DNA of 6,455 bases from an uncultured Erysipelotrichaceae bacterium (GCA_902795725.1 CADBLY010000061.1:1-6455); one strand, 5' to 3'; positions 1 through 6,273 are shown, counted from the stretch's first letter. Notes: a model not told the origin generated them from the sequence alone. Program-made: numbers and translations.

Positions 1-1
1 T

Positions 2-169
2 AGTGTGAATACAGTAGTAGAAGAAAAAAACGAAAAAAAAGTAAAACAAGTTGGGGAAGGTCAAGGATTCGAAAGAATTAGAAGAATCACCGGTTATCTT
101 GTTGGAACTGTAGATCGTTTCAACAATGGTAAAAGAGCTGAAGAAGCTGACCGTGTAAAACATAGCTAA
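2..169 (+). CDS. nrdD: Anaerobic ribonucleoside-triphosphate reductase NrdD, C-terminal fragment
   Basis: This is the last 55 codons of a gene that begins upstream of the window, ending in TAA at 167-169. NrdD is the class III ribonucleotide reductase, which reduces ribonucleoside triphosphates to deoxynucleotides in the cytoplasm under anaerobic conditions using a glycyl radical. The fragment holds the glycyl-radical loop, RRITGYLVG, whose Gly in ITGY (codon 92-94) is the expected radical site, followed by DRFNNGKRAEEADRVKH, typical of the NrdD C-terminus. The roughly 25 residues before it are charged and Lys/Glu-rich and contain no cysteine, so the zinc-binding Cys pairs usual in this family must lie just upstream, outside the window. 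The next gene, nrdG, starts one base after the stop and encodes the activating enzyme, which strongly supports the call. The catalytic body cannot be checked here. Confidence 0.93.
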   Translation, partial: SVNTVVEEKNEKKVKQVGEGQGFERIRRITGYLVGTVDRFNNGKRAEEADRVKHS

Positions 170-170
170 T

Positions 171-680
171 ATGAAAATTAGATTATCCGGAGATATCCAA
201 CCTGACAGTATTGTGGATGGGGAAGGTATTAGAACAGTTATTTGGACTCAAGGGTGTAGTCATAACTGTCCTGGTTGCCATAATCCATCAACACATGATT
301 TTAATGGTGGATTTGAAGTAGATGTATCGGAAGTATTAGATAAATTAGATTCTTTAGAATATCAAGATGGTATAACTTTATCAGGTGGAGATCCTTTCTT
401 TCAAATAAAACCGTGTTTAGAAATTGCCAAACATGCCAAATCATTAGGGCTCAGTGTTTGGGCATATACAGGATTTACCTTTGAAAAATTATTAGATATG
501 ATGAAAAATAATAACGATTTGAAAGAACTATTAAATAACATTGATATCTTAATTGATGGAAAATTTGAATTAGATAAGAAAAGTCTAAATTGCAAATTTC
601 GTGGTTCAACCAATCAACGTATTATTGAAGTTAAACCTAGTCTTGAACAAAATAAAGTTATTTTGTCAAAAGATAATTAA
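171..680 (+). CDS. nrdG: Anaerobic ribonucleotide reductase activating protein NrdG (radical SAM)
   Basis: NrdG is a radical S-adenosylmethionine enzyme that uses a [4Fe-4S] cluster to cleave SAM and generate the glycyl radical on NrdD. The 169-residue length is normal for the family. The cluster motif CX3CX2C is complete (Cys29, Cys33, Cys36 in QGCSHNCPGCHNP). It is followed by the SAM-binding GGDP motif (72-75, in TLSGGDPFF), VWAYTGFTFE (about 96-105), DILIDGKFE (125-133) and FRGSTNQRII (143-152), all characteristic of NrdG. The start at 171 lies one base after the nrdD stop. I see no convincing Shine-Dalgarno sequence before it, so translation probably depends on ribosomes finishing nrdD. 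No promoter is visible between the genes, so nrdDG form one operon, closed by the hairpin directly after the stop. No key residue is missing. Confidence 0.97.
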   Translation: MKIRLSGDIQPDSIVDGEGIRTVIWTQGCSHNCPGCHNPSTHDFNGGFEVDVSEVLDKLDSLEYQDGITLSGGDPFFQIKPCLEIAKHAKSLGLSVWAYTGFTFEKLLDMMKNNNDLKELLNNIDILIDGKFELDKKSLNCKFRGSTNQRIIEVKPSLEQNKVILSKDN

Positions 681-707
681 GATTGATAGAAATATCAATC
701 TTTTTCT
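681..707 (+). terminator. Rho-independent terminator of nrdDG
   Basis: A perfect 8-bp inverted repeat, GATTGATA (681-688) and TATCAATC (693-700), closes a GAAA loop (689-692) and is followed by TTTTT at 701-705. It begins at the base after the nrdG stop codon. The end of its U-tract overlaps the -35 element of the next promoter. Confidence 0.92.
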
Positions 708-735
708 TGATATTATTTAAAATATATATTATAAT
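707..735 (+). promoter_or_regulatory. Sigma-A-type promoter of the T-box/leuS operon
   Basis: The -35 element TTGATA (707-712) matches TTGACA at five of six positions. The -10 element TATAAT (730-735) is perfect and the spacer is exactly 17 bases (713-729). The predicted transcription start is near G742, just before the first T-box stem. The spacer is almost pure A/T. The strong match fits a leader that is transcribed constantly and controlled afterwards by attenuation. The start site is inferred. Confidence 0.85.
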
Positions 736-741
736 TAAAGT

Positions 742-950
742 GTTAAGGCGAAGAAGAAGAGTAGTAGTAATTAACATATTTTAAAGAGAAGAAGTGGCTG
801 GTGAAAACTTCTAAATATGTATTATGAACTTACTTTGGAGCTTCTATAAGACGTTTAGCTTGCGTTAAAAGTAAAAGTGCATAATAGTATTATGAAAAAG
901 AGTGGTACCGCGAGTAATTCGTCTCTTTAACATAGTACTTTTTATTTTTT
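742..950 (+). promoter_or_regulatory. T-box riboswitch, leucine-type (specifier CUU)
   Basis: The leader binds uncharged tRNA and controls the downstream genes. Stem I: the specifier-loop strand GAAGAGTAGTA (756-766), helix ACATATT/AATATGT (774-780/814-820), the AGAGA motif (785-789), distal helix AGAAGT/ACTTCT (790-795/807-812) and apical loop GGCTGGTGAAA (796-806). The 3' side reads GAA-CTT-ACTTTGGAGC, giving specifier CTT at 829-831 (leucine) followed by the usual purine; GAAG/CTTC near 750-753/841-844 closes the base. A small hairpin at 851-865 and CATAA/TTATG (880-884/890-894) are likely linker stems, the second matching stem III. The T-box AGAGTGGTACCGCG (899-912) departs from the consensus AGGGTGGNACCGCG at one base. 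The antiterminator is AAAGAG/CTCTTT (897-902/923-928) around bulge TGGTACC (903-909) and a small upper hairpin. Bulge UGGU would pair with an ACCA tRNA end, as expected for tRNA-Leu. leuS downstream agrees with the specifier. Confidence 0.95.
886..950 (+). terminator. Attenuator hairpin of the leuS T-box (unusual layout)
   Basis: AGTATTATG (886-894) pairs with CATAGTACT (931-939), nine pairs including one G-U. After an AA/AA internal loop the helix continues as AAAGAG/CTCTTT (897-902/923-928), and the 3' arm runs into TTTTTATTTTTT (939-950). This is the only strong hairpin I find directly before the U-run. It contains the antiterminator helix rather than competing with it, and instead competes with the stem III-like hairpin at 880-894. 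The usual T-box terminator, in which a downstream segment captures the 3' strand of the antiterminator, is not evident. The pairing is visible in the sequence; its use as the regulatory switch is inferred. Confidence 0.6.
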
Positions 951-962
951 GGAGGTTGTTTA

Positions 963-1307
963 ATGAAAGAACTAATAATATTTATAATAACGTTTATCTT
1001 AATATATTTAGTTTACTATTTATTTGTTATAAAAAGAAAAAAAACTTTATTAAAATGGCAAAATGGTAAAGAAATGACATATTTAAAAAAAATATATAAA
1101 ATAAAAATTAAGGAAAATAATTTAAAGAGAATTGCTACAATAATTGCATTGTCTAATGCTTTTATAGTCGCATTAACTTTATCAATAATAAGCTATTTAA
1201 ATAATTTTTTAATACAAATGTTAGTAGGATTTATCATTCTTTCAGGCTTAATAATACTAACATATCATATAATAGGAAAACATTATCAAAAGAAGGGAAG
1301 GATTTAA
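963..1307 (+). CDS. Small three-helix membrane protein of unknown function
   Basis: I do not recognise a named family. The 114-residue product has three hydrophobic segments: about 4-23, 57-78 and 82-103. The loop between the first and second (24-56) is rich in Lys and Arg, as is the C-terminal tail (KHYQKKGRI). By the positive-inside rule the loop and tail should be cytoplasmic and the N-terminus outside. There is no signal-peptide cleavage site, cysteine or recognisable catalytic motif. Translation is well supported by GGAGG at 951-955, seven bases before the ATG and immediately after the attenuator U-run. The stop abuts the leuS ATG with no gap, so the two genes should be co-transcribed under the leucine T-box and perhaps translationally coupled. 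That context hints at a role tied to leucine status or simply at hitch-hiking in the operon; the sequence does not decide. The composition is very AT-rich, but so are the neighbours. Confidence 0.85.
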   Translation: MKELIIFIITFILIYLVYYLFVIKRKKTLLKWQNGKEMTYLKKIYKIKIKENNLKRIATIIALSNAFIVALTLSIISYLNNFLIQMLVGFIILSGLIILTYHIIGKHYQKKGRI

Positions 1308-3722
1308 ATGTATAATCATAGTAAAGAAAAAAAAAAATGGCAAGAATATTGGGATAATAATAAAACTTTTGAAGTTTTAAATAAAGGAGATAAACCATAC
1401 TATATCTTAGTAGAATTCCCATATCCATCTGGAGCAGGTTTACACGTTGGACATGTCAGAAGTTATACAGCTCAAGACGCTATTAGTAGATTAAAAAGAA
1501 TGCAAGGATATAATGTTCTATATCCAATGGGATGGGATGCTTTTGGTGCACCAGCAGAACAATATGCTATAAAAAACCATATCCATCCTAAAGATGCTGT
1601 AAGAGAAAATATTAAAACCTTCAAAGGACAAATGAAATCACTAGGTTTCTCCTTTGATTGGTCAAGAGAATTTTCTACTACGGATCCGGAGTATTATAAA
1701 TGGACACAATGGCAATTCTTACAATTTTATAAACACAACATGGCATATAAAGACACAGTGCCTGTAAACTGGTGTCCAAATTGTAAAACTGTATTATCAA
1801 ATGAAGATGCTGCTGGTGGAGTATGTGAAAGATGTGGTAGTACTGTTATTCAAAAGGAAAAAAGTCAATGGATGCTTCGTATGAGTGATTATGCCGAAGA
1901 CTTATTAAAAGGACTAGATGACACTAACTTTGCTGATAAAGTTAAATTAGGCCAAATAAATTGGATTGGCAAATCAGAAGGTGTGGAAGTAGATATTGAT
2001 ATTGTAGGTGGTGGAAAATTCTCCATCTTTACTACTTGTATTGAAACAATATATGGTATTACATTCTTTGTTATCGCACCGGATGGAAAACTAATTAAAG
2101 AATTAATGCCAAGAATAGAAAACAAAGAAGAAGTTCAAGCTTATATTGAAGAAACAGCTAAAAAATCTAATATGGATCGTACTGAATTAAATAAAGGAAA
2201 AAGTGGTGTTGAAGTAAAAGGTATAAAAGCTATTAATCCTGTTAATGGTAAAGAAGTTAAAATATTCTTAGGAGACTTCGTTTTAGGTGATTATGGAACA
2301 GGTGCTGTAATGGCAGTACCAAGTCATGATGAAAGAGACTTTGAATATGCTAAAGAACATAATCTTGAAATAATTGAAGTTATTACTGGTGGCGATATAA
2401 CTTGTCATGCATATGAAAAACAAGAATACTTAGACAACAAAGAATCTAGATTAATTAATAGTGATAAGTTTAATGGTTTAACCATCAAAGACGCCAAAGA
2501 ACAAATTACAAAATTTTTAATTGATAAAGGTATTGCTCGTAAGGTTAATAACTATAAGATGCGTGATTGGATTTTCTCAAGACAAAGATTCTGGGGAGAA
2601 CCAATTCCAATGATTAATTGTCCACAGTGTGGATGGGTACCAATGGATGAAAAAGACCTACCATTAATTCTTCCAGATGTAGCTGAATACGAACCAACAG
2701 ATAATGGGGAAAGTCCTTTAGCTAAAATAACTGACTGGGTAAACTGTAAATGTCCTAAATGTGGATGTGATGCTAAAAGAGAAACCGATACTATGCCAAA
2801 CTGGGCTGGATCTAGTTGGTATTTCTTAAGATTTATGGATGCTCATAATAAGGATAGTTTTGCATCTATGGAAGCCTTAAAATACTGGAATAAAGTAGAT
2901 TGGTATAATGGTGGGATGGAGCACACAGCCCGTCACTTACTATATGCAAGATTTTGGGTACAATTTTTATACAATATTGGCTTAGTTCCTAATAAAGAAA
3001 TGATTTGGACTAGAGTAAGTCATGGAATGATTCTAGGCTCTAATGGTGAAAAAATGAGTAAATCCAAAGGAAATGTAGTTAATCCTGATGATATTGTAAA
3101 AGAATATGGTGCAGATGCATTACGAACATATGAAATGTTTATTGGAGATTATGAACACGATGCTGCTTGGAGTGAAAATGGATTAAAAGGATGTCGCAAG
3201 TTCTTAGACAGAATATATCGTTTAGGAAATAAATTAAATGATTCCTATGAATACTCCAAAGAAACTGAAATACTAATGAATCAAACTATAAAGAAAGTAT
3301 CAGATGACTTATTAAATATTAAATATAATACAGCTGTTTCAGCGCTAATGATTCTATTAAATGAATTAGAAAAATTAGATACTGTATCTAAAAAAGATTA
3401 TCGTACAATTCTTCATTTACTAAATCCAATCGCCCCACATATTACTGAAGAATTAAATGAAATGTATGATTTGGGTGATAAATTCTGTGAATCAACATGG
3501 CTAGAATATAATAATAATAAATTAGAAAACAATACGTATACTATGGTTGTTCAAGTCAATGGTAAAGTAAGAGGGAAAATAGAAGTGGATATCAATACTT
3601 CTAAAGAAAAAATGGAACAATTAGCTAAAAATATAGATAACGTAAAACTATATATTGATAATAAAGAAATAGTAAAAGTAATCATTGTTCCTAAAAAACT
3701 AGTAAATATTGTTGTAAAGTAG
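1308..3722 (+). CDS. leuS: Leucyl-tRNA synthetase LeuRS
   Basis: This cytoplasmic class I synthetase charges tRNA-Leu with leucine using ATP. At 804 residues it has the usual length for Bacilli. The Rossmann catalytic core carries HVGH (46-49) and KMSKS (582-586). A zinc-binding knuckle lies at Cys156/Cys159 and Cys173/Cys176, and a second Cys-rich insert (INCPQCGW and CKCPKCGC) lies between about 440 and 490. The CP1 editing domain (about 225-415) keeps GTGAVMAVPSHDERDF (330-345), with Asp344 matching the catalytic Asp345 of E. coli LeuRS. Its threonine-rich motif, however, reads TTCIET (242-247) instead of the usual TTRPDT. DWIFSRQRFWGEPIP, the anticodon-binding helices (about 640-740) and the C-terminal domain (VVQVNGKVRGKIEV) are all present. 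The start follows the previous stop directly, with AAGGA at 1298-1302 as ribosome-binding site. Expression should rise when uncharged tRNA-Leu binds the T-box upstream. Confidence 0.98.
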   Translation: MYNHSKEKKKWQEYWDNNKTFEVLNKGDKPYYILVEFPYPSGAGLHVGHVRSYTAQDAISRLKRMQGYNVLYPMGWDAFGAPAEQYAIKNHIHPKDAVRENIKTFKGQMKSLGFSFDWSREFSTTDPEYYKWTQWQFLQFYKHNMAYKDTVPVNWCPNCKTVLSNEDAAGGVCERCGSTVIQKEKSQWMLRMSDYAEDLLKGLDDTNFADKVKLGQINWIGKSEGVEVDIDIVGGGKFSIFTTCIETIYGITFFVIAPDGKLIKELMPRIENKEEVQAYIEETAKKSNMDRTELNKGKSGVEVKGIKAINPVNGKEVKIFLGDFVLGDYGTGAVMAVPSHDERDFEYAKEHNLEIIEVITGGDITCHAYEKQEYLDNKESRLINSDKFNGLTIKDAKEQITKFLIDKGIARKVNNYKMRDWIFSRQRFWGEPIPMINCPQCGWVPMDEKDLPLILPDVAEYEPTDNGESPLAKITDWVNCKCPKCGCDAKRETDTMPNWAGSSWYFLRFMDAHNKDSFASMEALKYWNKVDWYNGGMEHTARHLLYARFWVQFLYNIGLVPNKEMIWTRVSHGMILGSNGEKMSKSKGNVVNPDDIVKEYGADALRTYEMFIGDYEHDAAWSENGLKGCRKFLDRIYRLGNKLNDSYEYSKETEILMNQTIKKVSDDLLNIKYNTAVSALMILLNELEKLDTVSKKDYRTILHLLNPIAPHITEELNEMYDLGDKFCESTWLEYNNNKLENNTYTMVVQVNGKVRGKIEVDINTSKEKMEQLAKNIDNVKLYIDNKEIVKVIIVPKKLVNIVVK

Positions 3723-3743
3723 AAAAAAATTTCTGCTTTTTTT
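3716..3743 (+). terminator. Rho-independent terminator of leuS
   Basis: AAAGTAGAAA (3716-3725) and TTTCTGCTTT (3730-3739) form a 10-bp stem with one T-G wobble around an AAAA loop, leading into a T-run at 3737-3743. The leuS stop codon TAG (3720-3722) lies inside the 5' arm, so the gene and its terminator overlap. Confidence 0.85.
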
Positions 3744-3753
3744 CTAAATTTAT

Positions 3754-3781
3754 TTGCTTTTAGATAGAGATGTGCTATAAT
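3754..3781 (+). promoter_or_regulatory. Extended -10 promoter of the DUF1934-argS-rpoE operon
   Basis: TGCTATAAT at 3773-3781 is a perfect extended -10 (TG, one base, TATAAT at 3776-3781). The -35 region is weak: TTGCTT at 3754-3759, with a 16-base spacer, is the best candidate. Weak -35 elements are common where an extended -10 is present. Transcription should start near 3787-3789. The element follows the leuS terminator directly, so the operon appears to have its own start. Confidence 0.72.
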
Positions 3782-3803
3782 GTTTTCGATGTGCATGAAA
3801 CAG

Positions 3804-4151
3804 ATGAATTTAAAAATTAAATTAGTATCAGAAGAAGATAATATTGATATTAAAATACTTGGTAATATGAATGAAAATGAAATAACATATAAAGAAGACA
3901 ATACTGATGTAATATTATCCATAAATAAAGATACTATTAAAATGAATAGAAAAAATAATGACTATAATATTGAATTAGTTTTTAACAAAACAACTAAAAC
4001 TATAAGTACATATCAAGTCTTTGGTGGCTTAAAAACCTTTCAATTAGAAACTATTACTAAAAATCTGAATATTAGTGATAAGAAAATAGAAATAGATTAT
4101 AATTTAGAAGGAAATGACTTTTCATACACTTTAGAAATGGAGGATTTATGA
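3804..4151 (+). CDS. DUF1934 (YwiB-like) beta-barrel protein
   Basis: This small soluble protein of unknown biochemical role resembles the DUF1934 family (B. subtilis YwiB), predicted to form a lipocalin-like beta barrel. From this start it has 115 residues made of alternating polar and hydrophobic strands without a signal peptide or membrane segment. Family-like stretches are the N-terminal strand MNLKIKLVS, the central ISTYQVFGGLKTFQLET and the final IEIDYNLEGNDFSYTLEME. In-frame ATGs also occur at 3780, 3789 and 3795. The first lies within the promoter's -10 element and cannot be on a transcript starting there. I prefer 3804 because homologues begin close to the first strand, but no clear Shine-Dalgarno supports any of the four. 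The stop overlaps the argS start (ATGA at 4148-4151), indicating translational coupling. A place directly before argS is known for ywiB-like genes, which supports the family call. Confidence 0.8.
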   Translation: MNLKIKLVSEEDNIDIKILGNMNENEITYKEDNTDVILSINKDTIKMNRKNNDYNIELVFNKTTKTISTYQVFGGLKTFQLETITKNLNISDKKIEIDYNLEGNDFSYTLEMEDL

Positions 4152-5845
4152 TACTAGATATATTAAGTGATATAGTAACCAAAGAAGCTCAAAAATTAGG
4201 TTATAATGAGACATTGAGAGTAATAAAATCAAATCGATTAGACTTATGTGACTATCAATGTGATGAAGTATTTAAATTAACTAAAATATATCATAAATCT
4301 CCTATAGAAATAGGTGAACAGATAGTTAACAATCTAAATAGTATAAATAATTTTAAAGACTATTTTGAAAAAATAGAATTTTGTAAACCAGGATTTATTA
4401 ATATAACTATATCTAATACATTTATAAATAATAATTTAATATTAATGGATAATAATGACAAATTTAATTTGTCATTACCAAATAAAATAGATACATATGT
4501 TATAGATTATGGTGGACCTAATATTGCAAAACCACTTCACGTCGGTCATATGCGTCCTGCGATAGTAGGAGAATCAATAAAAAGATTAATTAATTATGTA
4601 GGTCATAAAACAATTTCTGATGTTCATCTAGGTGATATTGGACTTCCCATAGGAGAAGTAATCTATGCTTGTCTAAAAGACAACATTAAACCCAATGAAA
4701 TTACTTTAGAATACTTAAATAAAGTATATCCACTTATGAGCTCATTAGTAAAAGAAGATGAAAAAATAAAGAATGAATGTGCAGCTATTATTAAAGAAGT
4801 TCAAGAAAAAAAGAATTATCTAGACTATTGGAAAGTAATATGTGATATATCTATTCAAGATATTAAAAGATTATATAAATACCTAGATATATCATTTGAT
4901 TATTGGTTATCCGAATCAGATGCATATGAATTTATTCCAAAAGTAAAAAACTATTTAGAAGAAAAACAACTATTAAAAGATAGTATGGGTGCTAAAGTCG
5001 TATTCGTAAATAAAGATACTGACAAGATAGAATATCCACCATTAATATTTGAAAAAAGCAATGGTGCATATCTTTATGAAAGTTCTGAATTAGGAACAAT
5101 TTATCAAAGAATGCAAGACTTTCATCCTAATTATATCTTATATGTAACTGATGAAAGACAAAGCATGCACTTTGAACAAGTATTTAGAACTTGTGAATTG
5201 AGTGGTTTAACAAAAGATACAAAATTATTACATTTACCACACGGAACCATCAATGGATTAGATGGTAAACCATACAAAACAAGAAGTGGTGATACTCCTA
5301 AATTAGATGAATTATTTAAGGAAGTAAAGAAAATATTTATATCAAAAAAAGAATCCAACAAAGACATGAATACCAAAGATATAGATATAATTGTAAATGC
5401 TATATTAAAATATGCTGATCTACAAAATAGTCGAGATAGAGATTATATTTTTGATATCAATAAATTTAGTGATACTCAAGGTAAAACAGGACCATATATT
5501 TTGTATTCATATTTAAGAATGAATAAAATAATAACAAAATATCAATCTAATATTAATAATTTAACTAATAATATATATAATAAATATGATAGAGATTTAA
5601 GAATGTCTATATTAGATTATGAAATATACATTAAATCAGCATTTAAAGAATTTAAACCAAATTATATAGCCGAATATATATATAATATATGTGTAGCAAT
5701 GAATGCCTTCTATCAAAACAATCATATTGATACACTAGAAGATAAGAAAAAATTAAATGATTGGGCAAGTATAATTAAATTAGCCAATAAGATTATCAAA
5801 GAAATGTTAACCCTACTTATTATAGATATACCAGAAAAGATGTAA
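4148..5845 (+). CDS. argS: Arginyl-tRNA synthetase ArgRS
   Basis: This cytoplasmic class I synthetase attaches arginine to tRNA-Arg and usually needs the tRNA bound to activate the amino acid. The 565 residues are normal for the family. The N-terminal tRNA-recognition domain occupies about 1-90. The catalytic domain starts at DYGGPNIAKPLHVGHMR with the HIGH-type motif HVGH (131-134), followed by GDIGLPIGEV and YVTDERQSMHFEQVF. The KMSKS position holds KTRSG (377-381, in GKPYKTRSGDTP), a normal departure for bacterial ArgRS. The C-terminal DALR anticodon-binding domain begins near the conserved QGKTGPYILYSY (TGPY at 447-450) and ends with the expected PEKM-type terminus. GGAGG at 4139-4143 sits four bases before the ATG, which overlaps the preceding stop by four bases. 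Unlike leuS in this window, no T-box precedes argS or its operon. Confidence 0.98.
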   Translation: MILDILSDIVTKEAQKLGYNETLRVIKSNRLDLCDYQCDEVFKLTKIYHKSPIEIGEQIVNNLNSINNFKDYFEKIEFCKPGFINITISNTFINNNLILMDNNDKFNLSLPNKIDTYVIDYGGPNIAKPLHVGHMRPAIVGESIKRLINYVGHKTISDVHLGDIGLPIGEVIYACLKDNIKPNEITLEYLNKVYPLMSSLVKEDEKIKNECAAIIKEVQEKKNYLDYWKVICDISIQDIKRLYKYLDISFDYWLSESDAYEFIPKVKNYLEEKQLLKDSMGAKVVFVNKDTDKIEYPPLIFEKSNGAYLYESSELGTIYQRMQDFHPNYILYVTDERQSMHFEQVFRTCELSGLTKDTKLLHLPHGTINGLDGKPYKTRSGDTPKLDELFKEVKKIFISKKESNKDMNTKDIDIIVNAILKYADLQNSRDRDYIFDINKFSDTQGKTGPYILYSYLRMNKIITKYQSNINNLTNNIYNKYDRDLRMSILDYEIYIKSAFKEFKPNYIAEYIYNICVAMNAFYQNNHIDTLEDKKKLNDWASIIKLANKIIKEMLTLLIIDIPEKM

Positions 5846-5846
5846 T

Positions 5847-5851
5847 GGAGG
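5847..5851 (+). promoter_or_regulatory. Ribosome-binding site that fixes the rpoE start
   Basis: GGAGG begins two bases after the argS TAA and lies five bases before ATG 5857. Another in-frame ATG at 5845 overlaps the argS stop (TAATG) but has only a weak A-rich stretch upstream, and the GGAGG would lie inside its reading frame. The site therefore favours 5857 as the main start. Confidence 0.8.
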
Positions 5852-5856
5852 AAAAT

Positions 5857-6273
5857 ATGAAAATAAATATGTCTAAAGAACAGTTAGAATCATTATCATA
5901 TACTGATCTAGCTCACTTAATACTAAGTAATAAGAAAAAAGGATTAAATACCCCTAAACTATTTACTGAAATAAAAAAAATATTAGAATTAACCGAAGAA
6001 GAATATGAAAACCAAATAGGAGATTTCTATACATCAATGACAACTGATAAAAGATTTGTTCTAGTTGATAATGTTTGGGATTTAAGAGATAGACACTCCG
6101 TAAGTGTTGTTATAGAAGACGACGATGATGAAGAAGAAGAAATAGATGATAGTATAGTAGAAACTGTAGAATCAGAAGACATCGATGAAATGGATGATGA
6201 AGATGGAATTGATGACGATGATGATATGGAAGATTTATCTATTATTGATGATGATCTAGAAGATGATGAGTAA
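5857..6273 (+). CDS. rpoE: RNA polymerase delta subunit RpoE
   Basis: Delta is a small accessory subunit of RNA polymerase found in Bacilli. It reduces non-specific nucleic acid binding, speeds enzyme recycling and affects promoter selection and sensitivity to initiating nucleotide levels. The 138-residue product has the two expected parts. Residues about 13-80 form the HARE-HTH winged-helix domain (SYTDLAHLILSNKKKG, LFTEIKKILEL, TDKRFVLVDNVWDLRDRHS). Residues 87-138 form a disordered acidic tail in which 35 of 52 residues are Asp or Glu; no Lys or Arg occurs after residue 79. The polyanionic tail is thought to displace nucleic acid from the polymerase. The start was chosen from the GGAGG five bases upstream; the ATG at 5845 would add four residues. 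The gene is the last of the DUF1934-argS-rpoE operon. It should not be confused with the unrelated sigma-E gene of the same name in enterobacteria. Confidence 0.95.
   Translation: MKINMSKEQLESLSYTDLAHLILSNKKKGLNTPKLFTEIKKILELTEEEYENQIGDFYTSMTTDKRFVLVDNVWDLRDRHSVSVVIEDDDDEEEEIDDSIVETVESEDIDEMDDEDGIDDDDDMEDLSIIDDDLEDDE

Noticed and set aside
401..613. Minus-strand open frame inside nrdG
   Set aside because: It is fully antisense to conserved NrdG motifs, with no supporting ribosome-binding site or homology that I recognise.
1234..1428. Minus-strand open frame across the membrane-protein/leuS junction
   Set aside because: It is antisense to two supported genes, short, and has a composition typical of a chance frame.
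1889..2125. Minus-strand open frame inside leuS
   Set aside because: It lies wholly opposite the LeuRS editing domain, with no independent evidence.
3551..3922. A 123-codon minus-strand open frame with hydrophobic stretches
   Set aside because: It runs antisense across the conserved leuS C-terminus, the leuS terminator, the argS-operon promoter and the DUF1934 gene. The hydrophobicity is what the complement of Lys/Glu/Asn-rich AT-rich coding DNA gives.
5131..5376. Minus-strand open frame with several cysteines inside argS
   Set aside because: It is opposite the conserved ArgRS catalytic region; the cysteines are scattered and come from antisense reading.
5560..5690. AT-only runs such as AATATATATA that look like short repeats
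   Set aside because: They lie within the argS coding sequence and encode ordinary Ile/Tyr/Asn residues. They are low-complexity codon use, not a repeat array.
1308..5845. Possible Mycoplasma-type genetic code (TGA as Trp), suggested by the AT-rich composition
   Set aside because: Tryptophan codons in leuS and elsewhere are TGG, and TGA acts as the stop at the DUF1934/argS overlap.
6120..6270. GAT/GAA-rich near-repeat resembling a tandem repeat
   Set aside because: It encodes the normal acidic tail of the delta subunit; no fixed repeat unit is visible.
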